Assembly: GCF_036067295.1 (NCBI RefSeq)
Contig: NZ_CP107954.1
Coordinates: forward strand, 1,426,001 to 1,490,000
Direction: 5' to 3'
DNA length: 64,000 nt
From: Kribbella sp. NBC_00382
GTDB lineage: Bacteria; Actinomycetota; Actinomycetes; Propionibacteriales; Kribbellaceae
Under the pieces are notes generated by a model that had not been told where the DNA came from, ran no database searches, and saw nothing but the letters and a program-made list of their open reading frames with translations. Numbering within the stretch: the first letter of the stretch is position 1; each line of letters begins with the position of its first letter. Positions 24,495 to 33,119 of the stretch are shown in pieces. The translations under genes were made by a program, and so were the position numbers.

Positions 24495-24901
24495 CGTACC
24501 GCGACGCCGAGCAGGGTGGTCGCGTCGTAGTAGCCGACGGTGCGGGAGTCGTGGCTGGCGCTGTCGTTGTCGCCGAGGATGACCAGCCGGTTGGGCGGTA
24601 CTACTTGCTCCGGGACGTCGCGGAGGGCTGGGACGGTGTCGCGAGGGATCGGGTCGCCGGGGAGGGCTGTCAGGCGCTTCACCAGCCAGGGTGGGTCGTC
24701 GGGGGCTGGTGAGGAGTTGGCCAGTACGACGATCTGGCCGTGGCGGAGGTTCGCCACGGTGGTTCGGCGGACGATGATTCGTTCGCCGGGCCGGAGGGTG
24801 GGGGTCATGCTCGTCCCCACTACCTGGACGCTGAGGTAGCGATGTCGTAGTACGAGGACGACGGCGGTGGTCGCGGCCAGGGCGAGCGCGAGGCGGCGCA
24901 T
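24476..24901 (-). CDS. S26-family signal peptidase, last gene of the Cys-rich peptide operon
   Basis: 141 residues: one N-terminal membrane helix (ALALAATTAVVLVL), then a small S26 protease domain. The catalytic Ser31 lies in VVGTSMTPTLRPGE, the catalytic Lys75 in LVKRLTALPGD, and the conserved box ILGDNDSASHDSR is near 108-120. It is shorter than housekeeping signal peptidase I, as is usual for dedicated copies. Its ATG overlaps the TGA of the ABC exporter gene by one base (TGATG), so translation is coupled. In this operon its likely substrate is the peptide encoded at 27914-28105, which carries an A-x-A motif before its first cysteine. That pairing is inference. Confidence 0.9.
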   Translation of the reverse strand: MRRLALALAATTAVVLVLRHRYLSVQVVGTSMTPTLRPGERIIVRRTTVANLRHGQIVVLANSSPAPDDPPWLVKRLTALPGDPIPRDTVPALRDVPEQVVPPNRLVILGDNDSASHDSRTVGYYDATTLLGVAVRQRLTV

Positions 24902-26748
24902 CAGGCGGTGGCGGGGTCGGGTTGGTAGCCCTCGGACTGGAGGGTGAAGAGGCGGGCGTACTCGCCGTCCGTCGAGATCAGTTCAAGGTGGGTGCCTTGC
25001 TCGATGATCTGGCCGTCGGAGAGTACGACGATGCGGTCGGCGTCACGGATCGCGCCGAGCCGGTGGGAGATCAGGACGCTCGTCGCGCCGGTGCGATGGT
25101 CCCGAAGTCCTCGGTGGATCTGGTGTTCTGCCTCGGCGTCGAGGCCCGAGCTCGGTTCGTCGAGGATCAGCAGGTCCCGGCGGTCCCGCATGAAGGCGCG
25201 GGCCAGCGCGAGCCGCTGGCTCTGGCCACCGGACAGCATCGATCCGCTGGTGGGGTCGGCGTCGCCATCGGTGTCTGGGTCTGCGTCCGACAGGAACGAG
25301 CGCGACAGCAGGGTTTGGTAGCCGCGCGGAAGGGCGTGGATCGTGGGATCGAGGCCGGCCCGGCTGGCGGCGGCGTGGATCCTGGCTTCGTCGGTCCGGG
25401 CCGGCAGGTCGCCCACTCCGATGTTGTCGGCGACGCTCAGTTCGTAGGTCATGTAGTCCTGGAAGACCGCGCCGATCCGTTCGCGCAGGCTCGTCACCGA
25501 CAGTCGGCGCAGGTCCTCGCCGTCCCAGGTGATCGTGCCGCGGTCGGGGTCGTAGAAGCGGCAGAGGAGCTTCACCAAGGTGCTCTTGCCCGCGCCGTTG
25601 AGACCGACCAGCGCAAGGGATTCGCCGGCCCGGATCGTCAGGTCCACACCACGCAGTACCCACGGGTGGTCGGGGCCGTAGCGGAACCAGACGTCGCGCA
25701 GGACGATGGCGGTTCGTAGTACCGGGACCGGCGGAGGGTCGGGCGGCGACTCCAGGTCGGGTTGGACGGCGAGCACCGCGCGGTAGTGCTCGTGGCTGAT
25801 CAGCGACTGGTTGAGATAGGCGAGCTGACCGACCAGGACGCCGGTACCGGCGAGCACTCCGGTCAGCCCTGCGATGAAGGCGGACACATCGCCGACACTC
25901 AGCCGGCCGTTGCCTGCAGCAATGATCGCCCAGGTGATCCCGGCGCCGCTGACCAGGGCGGACAGGATGCCCAGCAGCAGTTGGGCGCGCAGCTCGCGCC
26001 GGTCCAGCTTGCGGCGCTCGATGTCGGCCTTGCCGAGCTCGCTGAGCATCCGGAGCCGGAAGAACTCGCCCAGGTCGAGCAGCCGCAGCTCTTTCGCGGC
26101 CGGTAGTTCGGTCTGCAGCTCCGCATAGAAGAACTCGCGGCGCTCGACCGGACTGAGTTGCCACATCACCCGGGCGCGGGTGCGGCTCAACCGAAGCTGG
26201 GCAACCAGGGAAGGCAGTCCGCCGACCACGGCCACCGCCGCCAGTACCGGACTGACCGCTACCAGCACGGCGAACAGCCCGATCAGGGTGATCAGGCTCT
26301 GACCGACCGCCAGCACTCCGTCCACGGTTTGCGTCGGGCCCGACCGCCCCGCTTGCTGTGCCATTCTCAGCCGGTCGCGGAAGACCGGATCCTCCATCCG
26401 GGCCAGGCCGAACAGCCTCCCGGTCGCCAGGTAAAGATCGGACAACGCCCGGCGACCGGTACGTCTGCCGACCTCGTTGTGCAGATAGCGCTGTGCCGGC
26501 GACATACCGATGGCCACGAACCCCAGTGCCACCAGGCCGATTCCACTCCAGGGAAGTCCGCCGCCACCTCGGCTGACGTGGTCGAGCAATCCCTTGAGGA
26601 GCCAGACCGACGCCACCGGGACGACCGCGCTCATCACGGTGACCCCGAGATAGGCGACCAACCGATGGCCCGAAGCCCACCAGGCCAGCCTGTACGCCGT
26701 ACCGATGGCCCGGATCGAGTCGAAGCGCCGGGGCCCTTCGTCGGTCAC
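24901..26748 (-). CDS. ABC exporter (fused membrane and ATPase domains), peptide export candidate
   Basis: 615 residues. A six-helix membrane domain occupies about residues 20-330. The ATPase has Walker A VGLNGAGKST (381-390), signature LSGGQ (505-509) and Walker B LLILDEPSSG (from 526). An Asp-rich insert (SDADPDTDGDADPT) lies before the signature. There is no N-terminal C39 peptidase domain, unlike many bacteriocin exporters, so leader removal must be done by another protease; a signal peptidase is the next gene. The start overlaps the upstream TlpA-like gene by 4 nt. In context, it probably exports the cysteine-rich peptide or a precursor of it. It could alternatively export glutathione-like thiols, as CydDC does. 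Confidence 0.93.
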   Translation of the reverse strand: MTDEGPRRFDSIRAIGTAYRLAWWASGHRLVAYLGVTVMSAVVPVASVWLLKGLLDHVSRGGGGLPWSGIGLVALGFVAIGMSPAQRYLHNEVGRRTGRRALSDLYLATGRLFGLARMEDPVFRDRLRMAQQAGRSGPTQTVDGVLAVGQSLITLIGLFAVLVAVSPVLAAVAVVGGLPSLVAQLRLSRTRARVMWQLSPVERREFFYAELQTELPAAKELRLLDLGEFFRLRMLSELGKADIERRKLDRRELRAQLLLGILSALVSGAGITWAIIAAGNGRLSVGDVSAFIAGLTGVLAGTGVLVGQLAYLNQSLISHEHYRAVLAVQPDLESPPDPPPVPVLRTAIVLRDVWFRYGPDHPWVLRGVDLTIRAGESLALVGLNGAGKSTLVKLLCRFYDPDRGTITWDGEDLRRLSVTSLRERIGAVFQDYMTYELSVADNIGVGDLPARTDEARIHAAASRAGLDPTIHALPRGYQTLLSRSFLSDADPDTDGDADPTSGSMLSGGQSQRLALARAFMRDRRDLLILDEPSSGLDAEAEHQIHRGLRDHRTGATSVLISHRLGAIRDADRIVVLSDGQIIEQGTHLELISTDGEYARLFTLQSEGYQPDPATA

Positions 26749-27290
26749 GGTCGGTCCGGCAATGCCGAGACCTGGAAATCGGAGCCGTGCAGCACACCGT
26801 CGTCGAGGATCGTGAACGCCGGGAACCCCATGATCCCGAACGCCTTCTGGATCGGCCCGTCCTCCTGTTCCCGGACGATGAGCACCTCCGACCGGCCGCT
26901 GAGCAACTCTGCGAGGTAGGGCGCGGCTTCCTCGTCGGTACCGCCGACGACCGCCAGCACCTGTACGCCGGCCGGCTGCCGCTCGGCAGTGACGACGAAC
27001 GGGATGAGCTGCTCCTTGCAGCTCGAGCAGGTCGCGGAGAAGAAGCCGACGAAGCTCGGGCCGGCGAACGGCAGCTCGACCGTTCGGCCGTCGATCGTGA
27101 CGGCATCGACGGCGACCACCCGTTCGCCGTCCTCGAGCGTAGTTGGCCGGATGGTCGGCTTCGGCCGGCTGGAGTGCGCGTGCTGGTCGGTCGCCTGGGC
27201 CCGGAGCCGGCGGATGATGCCGAACGACAGCACCAAGTTCAGCAGGCCGATCAGGCCGACGAGCACGACGGCGGCGGACAGTACAGACAC
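26745..27290 (-). CDS. Membrane-anchored TlpA/MauD-like thioredoxin-fold protein
   Basis: 181 residues from a GTG with GAGGAGG 5-11 nt upstream. Residues about 4-25 form a membrane anchor (SAAVVLVGLIGLLNLVLSF). The rest is a thioredoxin fold with the redox pair Cys88-Ser-Ser-Cys91 in FFSATCSSCKEQL and the cis-Pro segment GIMGFPAFTILDDG. It should act outside the membrane as a thiol-disulfide oxidoreductase. It follows a MauE-like gene by 10 nt. MauE plus MauD are known to be needed for disulfide formation in the methylamine dehydrogenase small subunit, and here the pair sits beside an 8-Cys peptide gene. Confidence 0.9.
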   Translation of the reverse strand: MSVLSAAVVLVGLIGLLNLVLSFGIIRRLRAQATDQHAHSSRPKPTIRPTTLEDGERVVAVDAVTIDGRTVELPFAGPSFVGFFSATCSSCKEQLIPFVVTAERQPAGVQVLAVVGGTDEEAAPYLAELLSGRSEVLIVREQEDGPIQKAFGIMGFPAFTILDDGVLHGSDFQVSALPDRP

Positions 27291-27300
27291 CTTGGCCTCC

Positions 27301-27897
27301 TCAGGCTGGGGCAGGGAAGAACAGGTCGGCCAGATCCTCGAGCCGGATGATCAGCGCCGCACCGACTACTCCGGCCACGGCTCCGACCACCAGCGCTCCC
27401 GCCGACGCCGATCGGTCGCCGGTGGCGAGCAGGGCCAGCACCGCAATGATCAACAGGGTCGCGTTTCGCACGACATGCAACCGGCCCAGTGGCCGGGTGC
27501 TGGCACCGAAACAAGCGCATGATGCTTTGGTACGGCGAGCGACCGCTGTCGCGACGCCGACAGTGAGGACGAACAGCACGGCAATCGCGCCGGCTGCGGC
27601 CCAGCGGGCGATGGCCAGCACGCCATCGAGCTTCGCGAATCCGCCCAGAACGCCTGCCAGCAAGGCGATCGCCAACGCCAGCTCGACCGCCGGCAAGACG
27701 ATGGCGGCAGGGCGGAGCAACCGCTCCGGGACCAGCCCAAGCGGTTTCAGCGAGGACATGAACGACTGCCACGCGGTCGTACTGCGAACCTTCCCGTACG
27801 CCGATGCCGCGAAAACCGTGCACAGCAAGGCCAGCAGGGCCATCGCCGGGCCGGTCACGCGTCGGTCCGCAGTACGACCGAGGTGTCCGAGGGACAC
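27301..27897 (-). CDS. MauE-like membrane protein
   Basis: About 198 residues from GTG 27897; GTG 27855 and ATG 27843 are alternative starts, so the first 18 residues are uncertain. Four hydrophobic helices (MALLALLCTVFAASAYGKVR; AIVLPAVELALAIALLAG; IAVLFVLTVGVATAVA; ATLLIIAVLALLATG) and the family's cysteine motif KASCACFGAS in the loop after helix 3. MauE/DoxX-type proteins work with a TlpA-like thioredoxin to shuttle electrons for disulfide formation, much as DsbB or VKOR does. It lies between the Cys-rich peptide gene and the TlpA-like gene in one operon. Confidence 0.88.
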   Translation of the reverse strand: MSLGHLGRTADRRVTGPAMALLALLCTVFAASAYGKVRSTTAWQSFMSSLKPLGLVPERLLRPAAIVLPAVELALAIALLAGVLGGFAKLDGVLAIARWAAAGAIAVLFVLTVGVATAVARRTKASCACFGASTRPLGRLHVVRNATLLIIAVLALLATGDRSASAGALVVGAVAGVVGAALIIRLEDLADLFFPAPA

Positions 27898-27913
27898 ATC
27901 GCGAGACCTCGGG

Positions 27914-28105
27914 TCAGCAGCTCACGCAGCCGATGAGGGTGGTTTTGCTGCAGTCGCAGTTGGTCCGGAACAGGCCTTTCTTGCCCGGGCATTCGCGGTT
28001 GCAGTACCCGGTGTACGTGTCGTTGCACGGACAGGCGCCCGCCGTCGTCTTCGGCAGTACCGAGCTCACCAGTCGGTCGGCCAGCCGCTGCACTGTAGTG
28101 CGCAT
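27914..28105 (-). CDS. Cysteine-rich precursor-like peptide (63 residues, 8 Cys)
   Basis: First gene of a five-gene operon. The ATG at 28105 has an ideal GGAGG at 28115-28119, 9 nt upstream. The first 24 residues (MRTTVQRLADRLVSSVLPKT, then TAGA) form an amphipathic, Cys-free leader with no hydrophobic signal core. The remaining 39 residues hold all eight cysteines, at 25, 27, 35, 39, 50, 52, 60 and 63. They fall into two similar units: C-x-C-x7-C-x3-C and C-x-C-x7-C-x2-C, ending on the last residue. An A-G-A precedes Cys25 and fits a signal peptidase I site. Downstream genes encode MauE, a TlpA-like thioredoxin, an ABC exporter and a signal peptidase, a full kit for folding, exporting and trimming it. 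I do not recognise the family. Activity (bacteriocin, signal, metal binding) is unknown. Confidence 0.85.
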   Translation of the reverse strand: MRTTVQRLADRLVSSVLPKTTAGACPCNDTYTGYCNRECPGKKGLFRTNCDCSKTTLIGCVSC

Positions 28106-28245
28106 CTGATCTCTCCTCCCTGAACCCACCGATCTGGCGGGGTCCCGGCGACGGTCTCACAAGTAACCGGATCGCAACAGACCGTGACCCCTCAGGCTCA
28201 ACACCTTGCCGGTTCCTGCAACGCGGGATTAAATCCGGTTGCCGG
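28106..28245. promoter_or_regulatory. Divergent promoter region between the peptide operon and an MFS gene
   Basis: 140 nt must hold the promoter of the peptide operon and perhaps that of the MFS gene. It is slightly A/T-enriched (GGATTTAATCCC near 28226 on the minus strand is a perfect 12-bp palindrome). I could not identify convincing -35/-10 pairs. Confidence 0.4.
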
Positions 28246-29511
28246 GTGGTAGGCGTCGGGCGAGAATCAGCGTTTGTGCCTGGGCCTGGGTTGTTCGCCG
28301 ATGTGACGCCGTTGCGGGAGTCGGTGGGCTTTCGGTGGTTGTGGGCGGGGCAGTCGCTGTCGTCGATCGGTAGCTTCATGACGATGGTCGCGGTGGCGAT
28401 TCAGACGTACGAGCTGACGGGGTCGTCGGTGGCGGTCGGGGCGATCAGTCTGGCCTCGCTGGTGCCGACGTTGCTGCTCGGGCTGTTCGGTGGGTCGCTG
28501 GCGGATGCGGTGGATCGGCGGCGGCTGGTTTTGCTGACCGGGTGTGGGTTGATGGTCGTCTCGTTGGTCTTCGCCCTGCAGGCGTTGCTCGACTGGCGGC
28601 AGGTCTGGCTCCTGTACTTGCTCACGGCAACGGCTGCGGCGCTGGCCGCGATCGACACGCCTGCTCGTCGTACGTTCATACCGCGAGTGCTGCCGTTGGA
28701 ACGGCTGCAGGCTGCCGCTGCGTTGTCGCAGTTGTCGTTCCAGGTGGCGGTGATTGCTGCGCCGGTGCTGGCCGGAGTACTCATCGCGGCGGCGGGGCTC
28801 GAAGCGGCGTACGGGGTGGATGCGTTGACCTTCGTCGCGGTGCTGGTGAGCGTACGGCGGCTGCCTCCGATGCCGCCCGACGGTGGCGGATCGAAGCTCG
28901 GCCTGCGGTCGGTACTGGAAGGCGTGAAATACGCCGCAACCCACAAGCTGATCGGGATGATCTTCCTGATCGACCTCAACGCCACCGTGCTCGCGATGCC
29001 GACCGCGCTCTTCCCCGCCCTCGCCGCCACCCGCTTCGGCGGCGGCCCGCAAACGGTCGGCTACCTGTTCGCCGCCATCGGCATCGGCGGTCTGATCGCC
29101 GCCGTCCTCTCCGGCCCGCTCGCGCGCTTACGCCACCAAGGCCGCGCAATGCTCATCTCCGTGGCGATCTGGGGCGCCGGCATCGGCTCGGTCGGCCTCA
29201 CCCACAACCTCTGGCTGGCCGTCCTTTTCCTAGCCACGGCCGGCGCCGCCGACATCATCACCACGGTCTTCCGGGCCACCATCCTGCAAACCAAAACCCC
29301 CGACGACCTCCGCGGCCGCCTCAACTCGCTCGACTTCATCATCGGCCTGGGCGGCCCCAACCTCGGCAACGTCCGAGCAGGCGCAATAGCAGGCCTGGCC
29401 GGCCCAACAGCCAGCATCCTCACCGGCGGCCTGGCCTGCGTACTAGGCGTCCTACTCCTAGCCACCAACAAAACCTTCCGCCGGTACGACGCGAAGGCTC
29501 CTACCGAATGA
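28246..29511 (+). CDS. MFS transporter
   Basis: 421 residues from GTG 28246; GTG 28276 is an equally possible start. Twelve hydrophobic segments are visible, with the MFS loop 2-3 motif [20 protein letters not shown] and the later [20 protein letters not shown]. It belongs to the DHA/enterobactin-exporter-like group and is expected to export small molecules. It is divergent from the Cys-rich peptide operon and convergent with hemB, overlapping the latter's 3' end by 11 nt. No link to either neighbour can be shown. Confidence 0.9.
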   Translation: MVGVGRESAFVPGPGLFADVTPLRESVGFRWLWAGQSLSSIGSFMTMVAVAIQTYELTGSSVAVGAISLASLVPTLLLGLFGGSLADAVDRRRLVLLTGCGLMVVSLVFALQALLDWRQVWLLYLLTATAAALAAIDTPARRTFIPRVLPLERLQAAAALSQLSFQVAVIAAPVLAGVLIAAAGLEAAYGVDALTFVAVLVSVRRLPPMPPDGGGSKLGLRSVLEGVKYAATHKLIGMIFLIDLNATVLAMPTALFPALAATRFGGGPQTVGYLFAAIGIGGLIAAVLSGPLARLRHQGRAMLISVAIWGAGIGSVGLTHNLWLAVLFLATAGAADIITTVFRATILQTKTPDDLRGRLNSLDFIIGLGGPNLGNVRAGAIAGLAGPTASILTGGLACVLGVLLLATNKTFRRYDAKAPTE

Positions 29512-30478
29512 GGGCGGCTGCCTCGGCGGCCCAGTAGGTGAGGATTGTGTCGGCGCCGGCGCGGCGGATCGAGTTGAGGGTTTCGAGGATGGCTCGTTCG
29601 CGGTCGATCCAGCCGTTCGCGGCGGCGGCTTCGACCATCGCGTACTCGCCGGAGATGTTGTACGCCGCGACGGGGACGGTCACGTGGTCGCGGACCTGGC
29701 GGATGATGTCCAGGTAGGCGAGGGCCGGCTTCACCATCACGATGTCGGCGCCCTCGGCGATGTCCAGGTCGACCTCACGGATCGCGTCGCGGGCGTTCGC
29801 GGGGTCCTGCTGGTAGGTCTTGCGGTCGCCCTGGAGGGACGAGTCGACGGCCTCGCGGAAGGGGCCGTAGAAGGCTGAGGCGTACTTCACGGCGTACGCG
29901 AGGATGACCGTGTCCTGGAAACCGGCGCCGTCCAGCGCGGTCCGGATCGCGCCGACCTGGCCGTCCATCATCCCGGACGGGCCGACGACATGGGCGCCGG
30001 CGGAGGCCTGCGCGATCCCCATCTCGGCGTAGATCTTCAAGGTCGCGTCGTTGTCCACCCGGCCGGCAGAGTCAAGTACGCCGCAATGCCCGTGATCCGT
30101 GAATTCGTCCAGGCACAGGTCCGACATCACCAGCAGGTCGTCGCCCGCCTCGGACACCGCGTCCCGGATCGCCACATTCAGAATGCCGTCCGGATCAAGC
30201 GCCCCGGAGCCAACGGCATCCTTTGTCGATGGCACCCCGAAGAGCATCACGCCGCCGAGCCCGAGCGACGCGGCCTCAGCCACAGCCTTCCGGGCCGTGT
30301 CCCGCGTGTGCTGGTAGACGCCCGGCATCGAGCTGATCGCGATCGGCTCGCGCGCGCCTTCCCGGACGAACATCGGCAGGATCAGCTGCCGCGGCTCGAT
30401 CGTCGTCTCGGCGACCAGCCGACGAACCGCTGCCGACGACCTCAGCCGCCGCGGACGAACCTCCGGGAAACCAGCCAT
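29501..30478 (-). CDS. hemB: Delta-aminolevulinic acid dehydratase (porphobilinogen synthase)
   Basis: 325 residues. It condenses two 5-aminolevulinate molecules into porphobilinogen. The Schiff-base lysines are Lys198 ([17 protein letters not shown]) and Lys250 ([12 protein letters not shown]). The metal loop reads [17 protein letters not shown]: Cys122 and Cys132 are kept, but the middle zinc cysteine is Asp124, so the site is a mix of the zinc and magnesium types. It follows the cobA-hemD fusion gene by 8 nt and ends the rex-hemA-hemC-hemD-hemB operon. Cytoplasmic. Confidence 0.97.
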   Translation of the reverse strand: MAGFPEVRPRRLRSSAAVRRLVAETTIEPRQLILPMFVREGAREPIAISSMPGVYQHTRDTARKAVAEAASLGLGGVMLFGVPSTKDAVGSGALDPDGILNVAIRDAVSEAGDDLLVMSDLCLDEFTDHGHCGVLDSAGRVDNDATLKIYAEMGIAQASAGAHVVGPSGMMDGQVGAIRTALDGAGFQDTVILAYAVKYASAFYGPFREAVDSSLQGDRKTYQQDPANARDAIREVDLDIAEGADIVMVKPALAYLDIIRQVRDHVTVPVAAYNISGEYAMVEAAAANGWIDRERAILETLNSIRRAGADTILTYWAAEAAALIR

Positions 30479-30486
30479 CGCGAAAC

Positions 30487-32241
30487 CTAGCTCTTCCTGC
30501 GAGAACCCGAGCGGCGCTCGGACGGGCGGGTGACCGGCTCCCCGGCCTCAAGCATCGTGTCACGCCGATCCGCGCCGAAGCGAGCGAGCGCGTCGGCCAG
30601 CTCCTCGGCGGACGGGGCCTCGGCCATCGCGTCGACCCGCAGGCCGTGCTCCTCGGCGGTCTTCAGGGTCGCCGGGCCGATCACCGCGATCACCGTCGAC
30701 GCGTGCGGCTTGCCGGCGATACCGACCAGGTTGCGCACGGTCGAGGACGAGGTGAAGACGACCGCGTCGAACTTGCCCGACTTGATCGCCTCACGCGTCG
30801 GGGCTGGCGGCGGCGCCGCCCGGACGGTCCGGTACGCCGTGACGTCGTCGACCTCCCAGCCGAGATCGGTCAGGCCGGCCACCAGGGTCTCGGTGGCGAT
30901 GTCCGCGCGCGGCAGGAAGACCCGGTTGATCGGGTCCAGCACCTCGTCGAACGGCGGCCAGTCCTCGACCAGCCCGGCGGCGGACTGCTCACCCGATGGC
31001 AGCAGGTCCGGCCGGATGCCCCAGGCGCTGATCGCCTCGGCGGTCTTCTCACCGACGGCGGCGATCTTCAGCCCGGAGAACGCCCGCGCGTCCAGACCGT
31101 ACTCGTCGAACTTCTCGCGAACCGCCTTGACCGCGTTCACCGAGGTGAAGGCGACCCACTCGTAGCGGCCCTCGACCAGACCACGGATGGCCTTGTCCAT
31201 CTGCTGCGGGTTGCGCGGCGGCTCGACCGAGATGGTCGGTACCTCCTCCGGCATCGCGCCGTAGCGACGCAGCCGGTCCATCAGCGGGCCGGCCTGGTCC
31301 TTGGTGCGCGGCACCAGGATCCGCCAGCCGAACAGCGGCTTGGTCTCGAACCAGGACAGCGACTCACGCTGCTCGACGACCGAGCCGACCACGATCACGG
31401 CCTCGCCGAGCAGCTTGGCCGCCCGCAGGTCCGCCACGATCGTGCCGAGCGTTCCGACGACCGACGTCTGCGCGGTCGTAGTACCGCCGACAGTCGCGGC
31501 CACTGGCGTCGAAGCGTCGAAGCCGGACTCGATCAGCGCGGCGGTGGTGTCCTTCAGAACCTCGGTCGCGTTCAGCAGTACCAGCGTCTGCTTCGGGTGC
31601 AGCCGGCTGAAGTCGAGCTTGGCCTCGGCCAGGTCGAGCACCGTGACCTCGCGGTCGCTCTTCATCGTCAGCGGGATTCCCGCGTACGCCGGAACGGCAC
31701 TGACCTCGCTGACCCCGGGAACCACGTTGAAGCTGATGCCGGCCTTGCGGCAGGCGGACGCCTCCTCGGCCCCACTGGAGAAGGTGAACGGGTCACCGGT
31801 CAGCAGCCGGACCACGTTCGACGAGGTCTTGGCGGTCTTCACCACCAGCCGCGAGCGGGCCGCGACCCGCAGTGCCCGGCTGCCCTCGGCGCCGGAGCCG
31901 TCGATGATCTCGACGCCCGGCTTGCAGTACGCCAGGAAGGCGTCGTGCTCGGGACCCTCGACCACGACGGCGTCGGCGTTCGCCAGCACGTCGCGGCCGG
32001 CGATCGTCAGCAGGCTGGGATCACCCGGGCCGACGCCGACGAACGTGACATGGCCGAGTGGCCTGGTCTGCTTGGCGGTCGTGGTGCTGGCGGCGATCTT
32101 GGCCGGCACCTTCTGGGGTGCCGGGGTGGCCGCTGTCTTCGCGCTGCTCACGTCTGCTGTCGCCTTTGCCCTTGTCCTGCTCGTCTTCGTGCTCGTACCC
32201 GTACTCGTGCTCGCTTGCGTCGTTCCCCGTGCCGGTGTCAT
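30487..32241 (-). CDS. hemD: Fused uroporphyrinogen-III C-methyltransferase / uroporphyrinogen-III synthase
   Basis: 584 residues from the ATG at 32241, which overlaps the hemC stop codon (ATGA). A Thr/Ser/Lys-rich, probably disordered N-terminus (about 60 residues) precedes a SUMT domain ([60 protein letters not shown]). The C-terminal half is a HemD domain ([52 protein letters not shown]). It should close hydroxymethylbilane to uroporphyrinogen III and methylate it to precorrin-2, so it serves both haem and sirohaem/B12 routes. Such fusions are usual in actinobacteria. Confidence 0.95.
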   Translation of the reverse strand: MTPARGTTQASTSTGTSTKTSRTRAKATADVSSAKTAATPAPQKVPAKIAASTTTAKQTRPLGHVTFVGVGPGDPSLLTIAGRDVLANADAVVVEGPEHDAFLAYCKPGVEIIDGSGAEGSRALRVAARSRLVVKTAKTSSNVVRLLTGDPFTFSSGAEEASACRKAGISFNVVPGVSEVSAVPAYAGIPLTMKSDREVTVLDLAEAKLDFSRLHPKQTLVLLNATEVLKDTTAALIESGFDASTPVAATVGGTTTAQTSVVGTLGTIVADLRAAKLLGEAVIVVGSVVEQRESLSWFETKPLFGWRILVPRTKDQAGPLMDRLRRYGAMPEEVPTISVEPPRNPQQMDKAIRGLVEGRYEWVAFTSVNAVKAVREKFDEYGLDARAFSGLKIAAVGEKTAEAISAWGIRPDLLPSGEQSAAGLVEDWPPFDEVLDPINRVFLPRADIATETLVAGLTDLGWEVDDVTAYRTVRAAPPPAPTREAIKSGKFDAVVFTSSSTVRNLVGIAGKPHASTVIAVIGPATLKTAEEHGLRVDAMAEAPSAEELADALARFGADRRDTMLEAGEPVTRPSERRSGSRRKS

Positions 32242-33119
32242 GTCTGCTCCAGCAATTCGTTCGCGAGCCGCCGGCCCAGGGCCTGCGGGTCGTCCACCGG
32301 CCCGTTGGCCGACAGCCGCCGTACGCCGCCGTCCTGGCCCAGCGCTCCCCGGAGCCACAGCTCCGGCCCGTCCTCACCATCGACCACCTCGGCGAGCGCC
32401 CCGACCGGAGCCGTGCACCCTGCCTCGAGCGTGGCCAGCATCTGCCGTTCGGCGGTCACCGCGGCGCGTACCGCAGGATCCTCCAACGGCGCAAGGGCTT
32501 CGAGCACCGCGACGTCGTCGTCGCGGCATTCGATGCCCAGGGCACCTTGTCCCGGTGCCGGAAGCACCTGGATCGGATCCAGCGTCTCGGTGACCTCCGA
32601 AAGCCGGCCCAACCGGGCCAACCCTGCCCTTGCAAGTACCACCGCGTCCAATTTGCCATCCGTGACCATCGCGATCCGGGTGTCCACGTTGCCGCGGATC
32701 CCGGTCAGCTCCAGGCCCAGTCCGAGCGCCTCCAGCTGGGCCTGCCGCCGGGCCGAACCGGTGCCCACCAGGGCGCCGGTCGGCAGCTCGCCGAGGCTCA
32801 GCCCGTCGCGGGCGACCAGCACGTCACGCGAGTCCTCGCGCTCCGGGATCGCACCCAGCGTCAGCCCCTTCTCGGGGTAGGTCGGCAGGTCCTTCAGCGA
32901 GTGCACCGCGATATCGATCTCACCGGCGAGCAGCGCGTCACGCAGCGCGCTGACGAAGATGCCGGTACCGCCGATCTGCTCGACCGGCGCCCGGTTGGTG
33001 TCGCCGGTGGTGGTGATGAGGACGATCTCGACCTCGTGGCCGAGGGCCCGCAGCTTGTCGGCGATGTGGTTCGCCTGGACTGTCGCGAGCGCCGACCTGC
33101 GCGTTCCGAGCCTGATCAT
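32238..33119 (-). CDS. hemC: Hydroxymethylbilane synthase (porphobilinogen deaminase)
   Basis: 293 residues. It polymerises four porphobilinogens into hydroxymethylbilane. The dipyrromethane cofactor attaches to Cys235 in MLATLEAGCTAPVGAL. Other landmarks are IRLGTRRSALATVQANHIAD, AVHSLKDLPT and LPAPGQGALGIECR. It overlaps hemA by 4 nt upstream and the cobA-hemD fusion by 4 nt downstream (both ATGA), so the three are translationally coupled. Confidence 0.97.
   Translation of the reverse strand: MIRLGTRRSALATVQANHIADKLRALGHEVEIVLITTTGDTNRAPVEQIGGTGIFVSALRDALLAGEIDIAVHSLKDLPTYPEKGLTLGAIPEREDSRDVLVARDGLSLGELPTGALVGTGSARRQAQLEALGLGLELTGIRGNVDTRIAMVTDGKLDAVVLARAGLARLGRLSEVTETLDPIQVLPAPGQGALGIECRDDDVAVLEALAPLEDPAVRAAVTAERQMLATLEAGCTAPVGALAEVVDGEDGPELWLRGALGQDGGVRRLSANGPVDDPQALGRRLANELLEQT

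Noticed and set aside
24476..28105. Methylamine dehydrogenase (mau) cluster, suggested by MauE and the MauD-like protein
   Set aside because: No large or small dehydrogenase subunit, no MauG, and the Cys-rich peptide has no Trp, so tryptophan tryptophylquinone cannot form.
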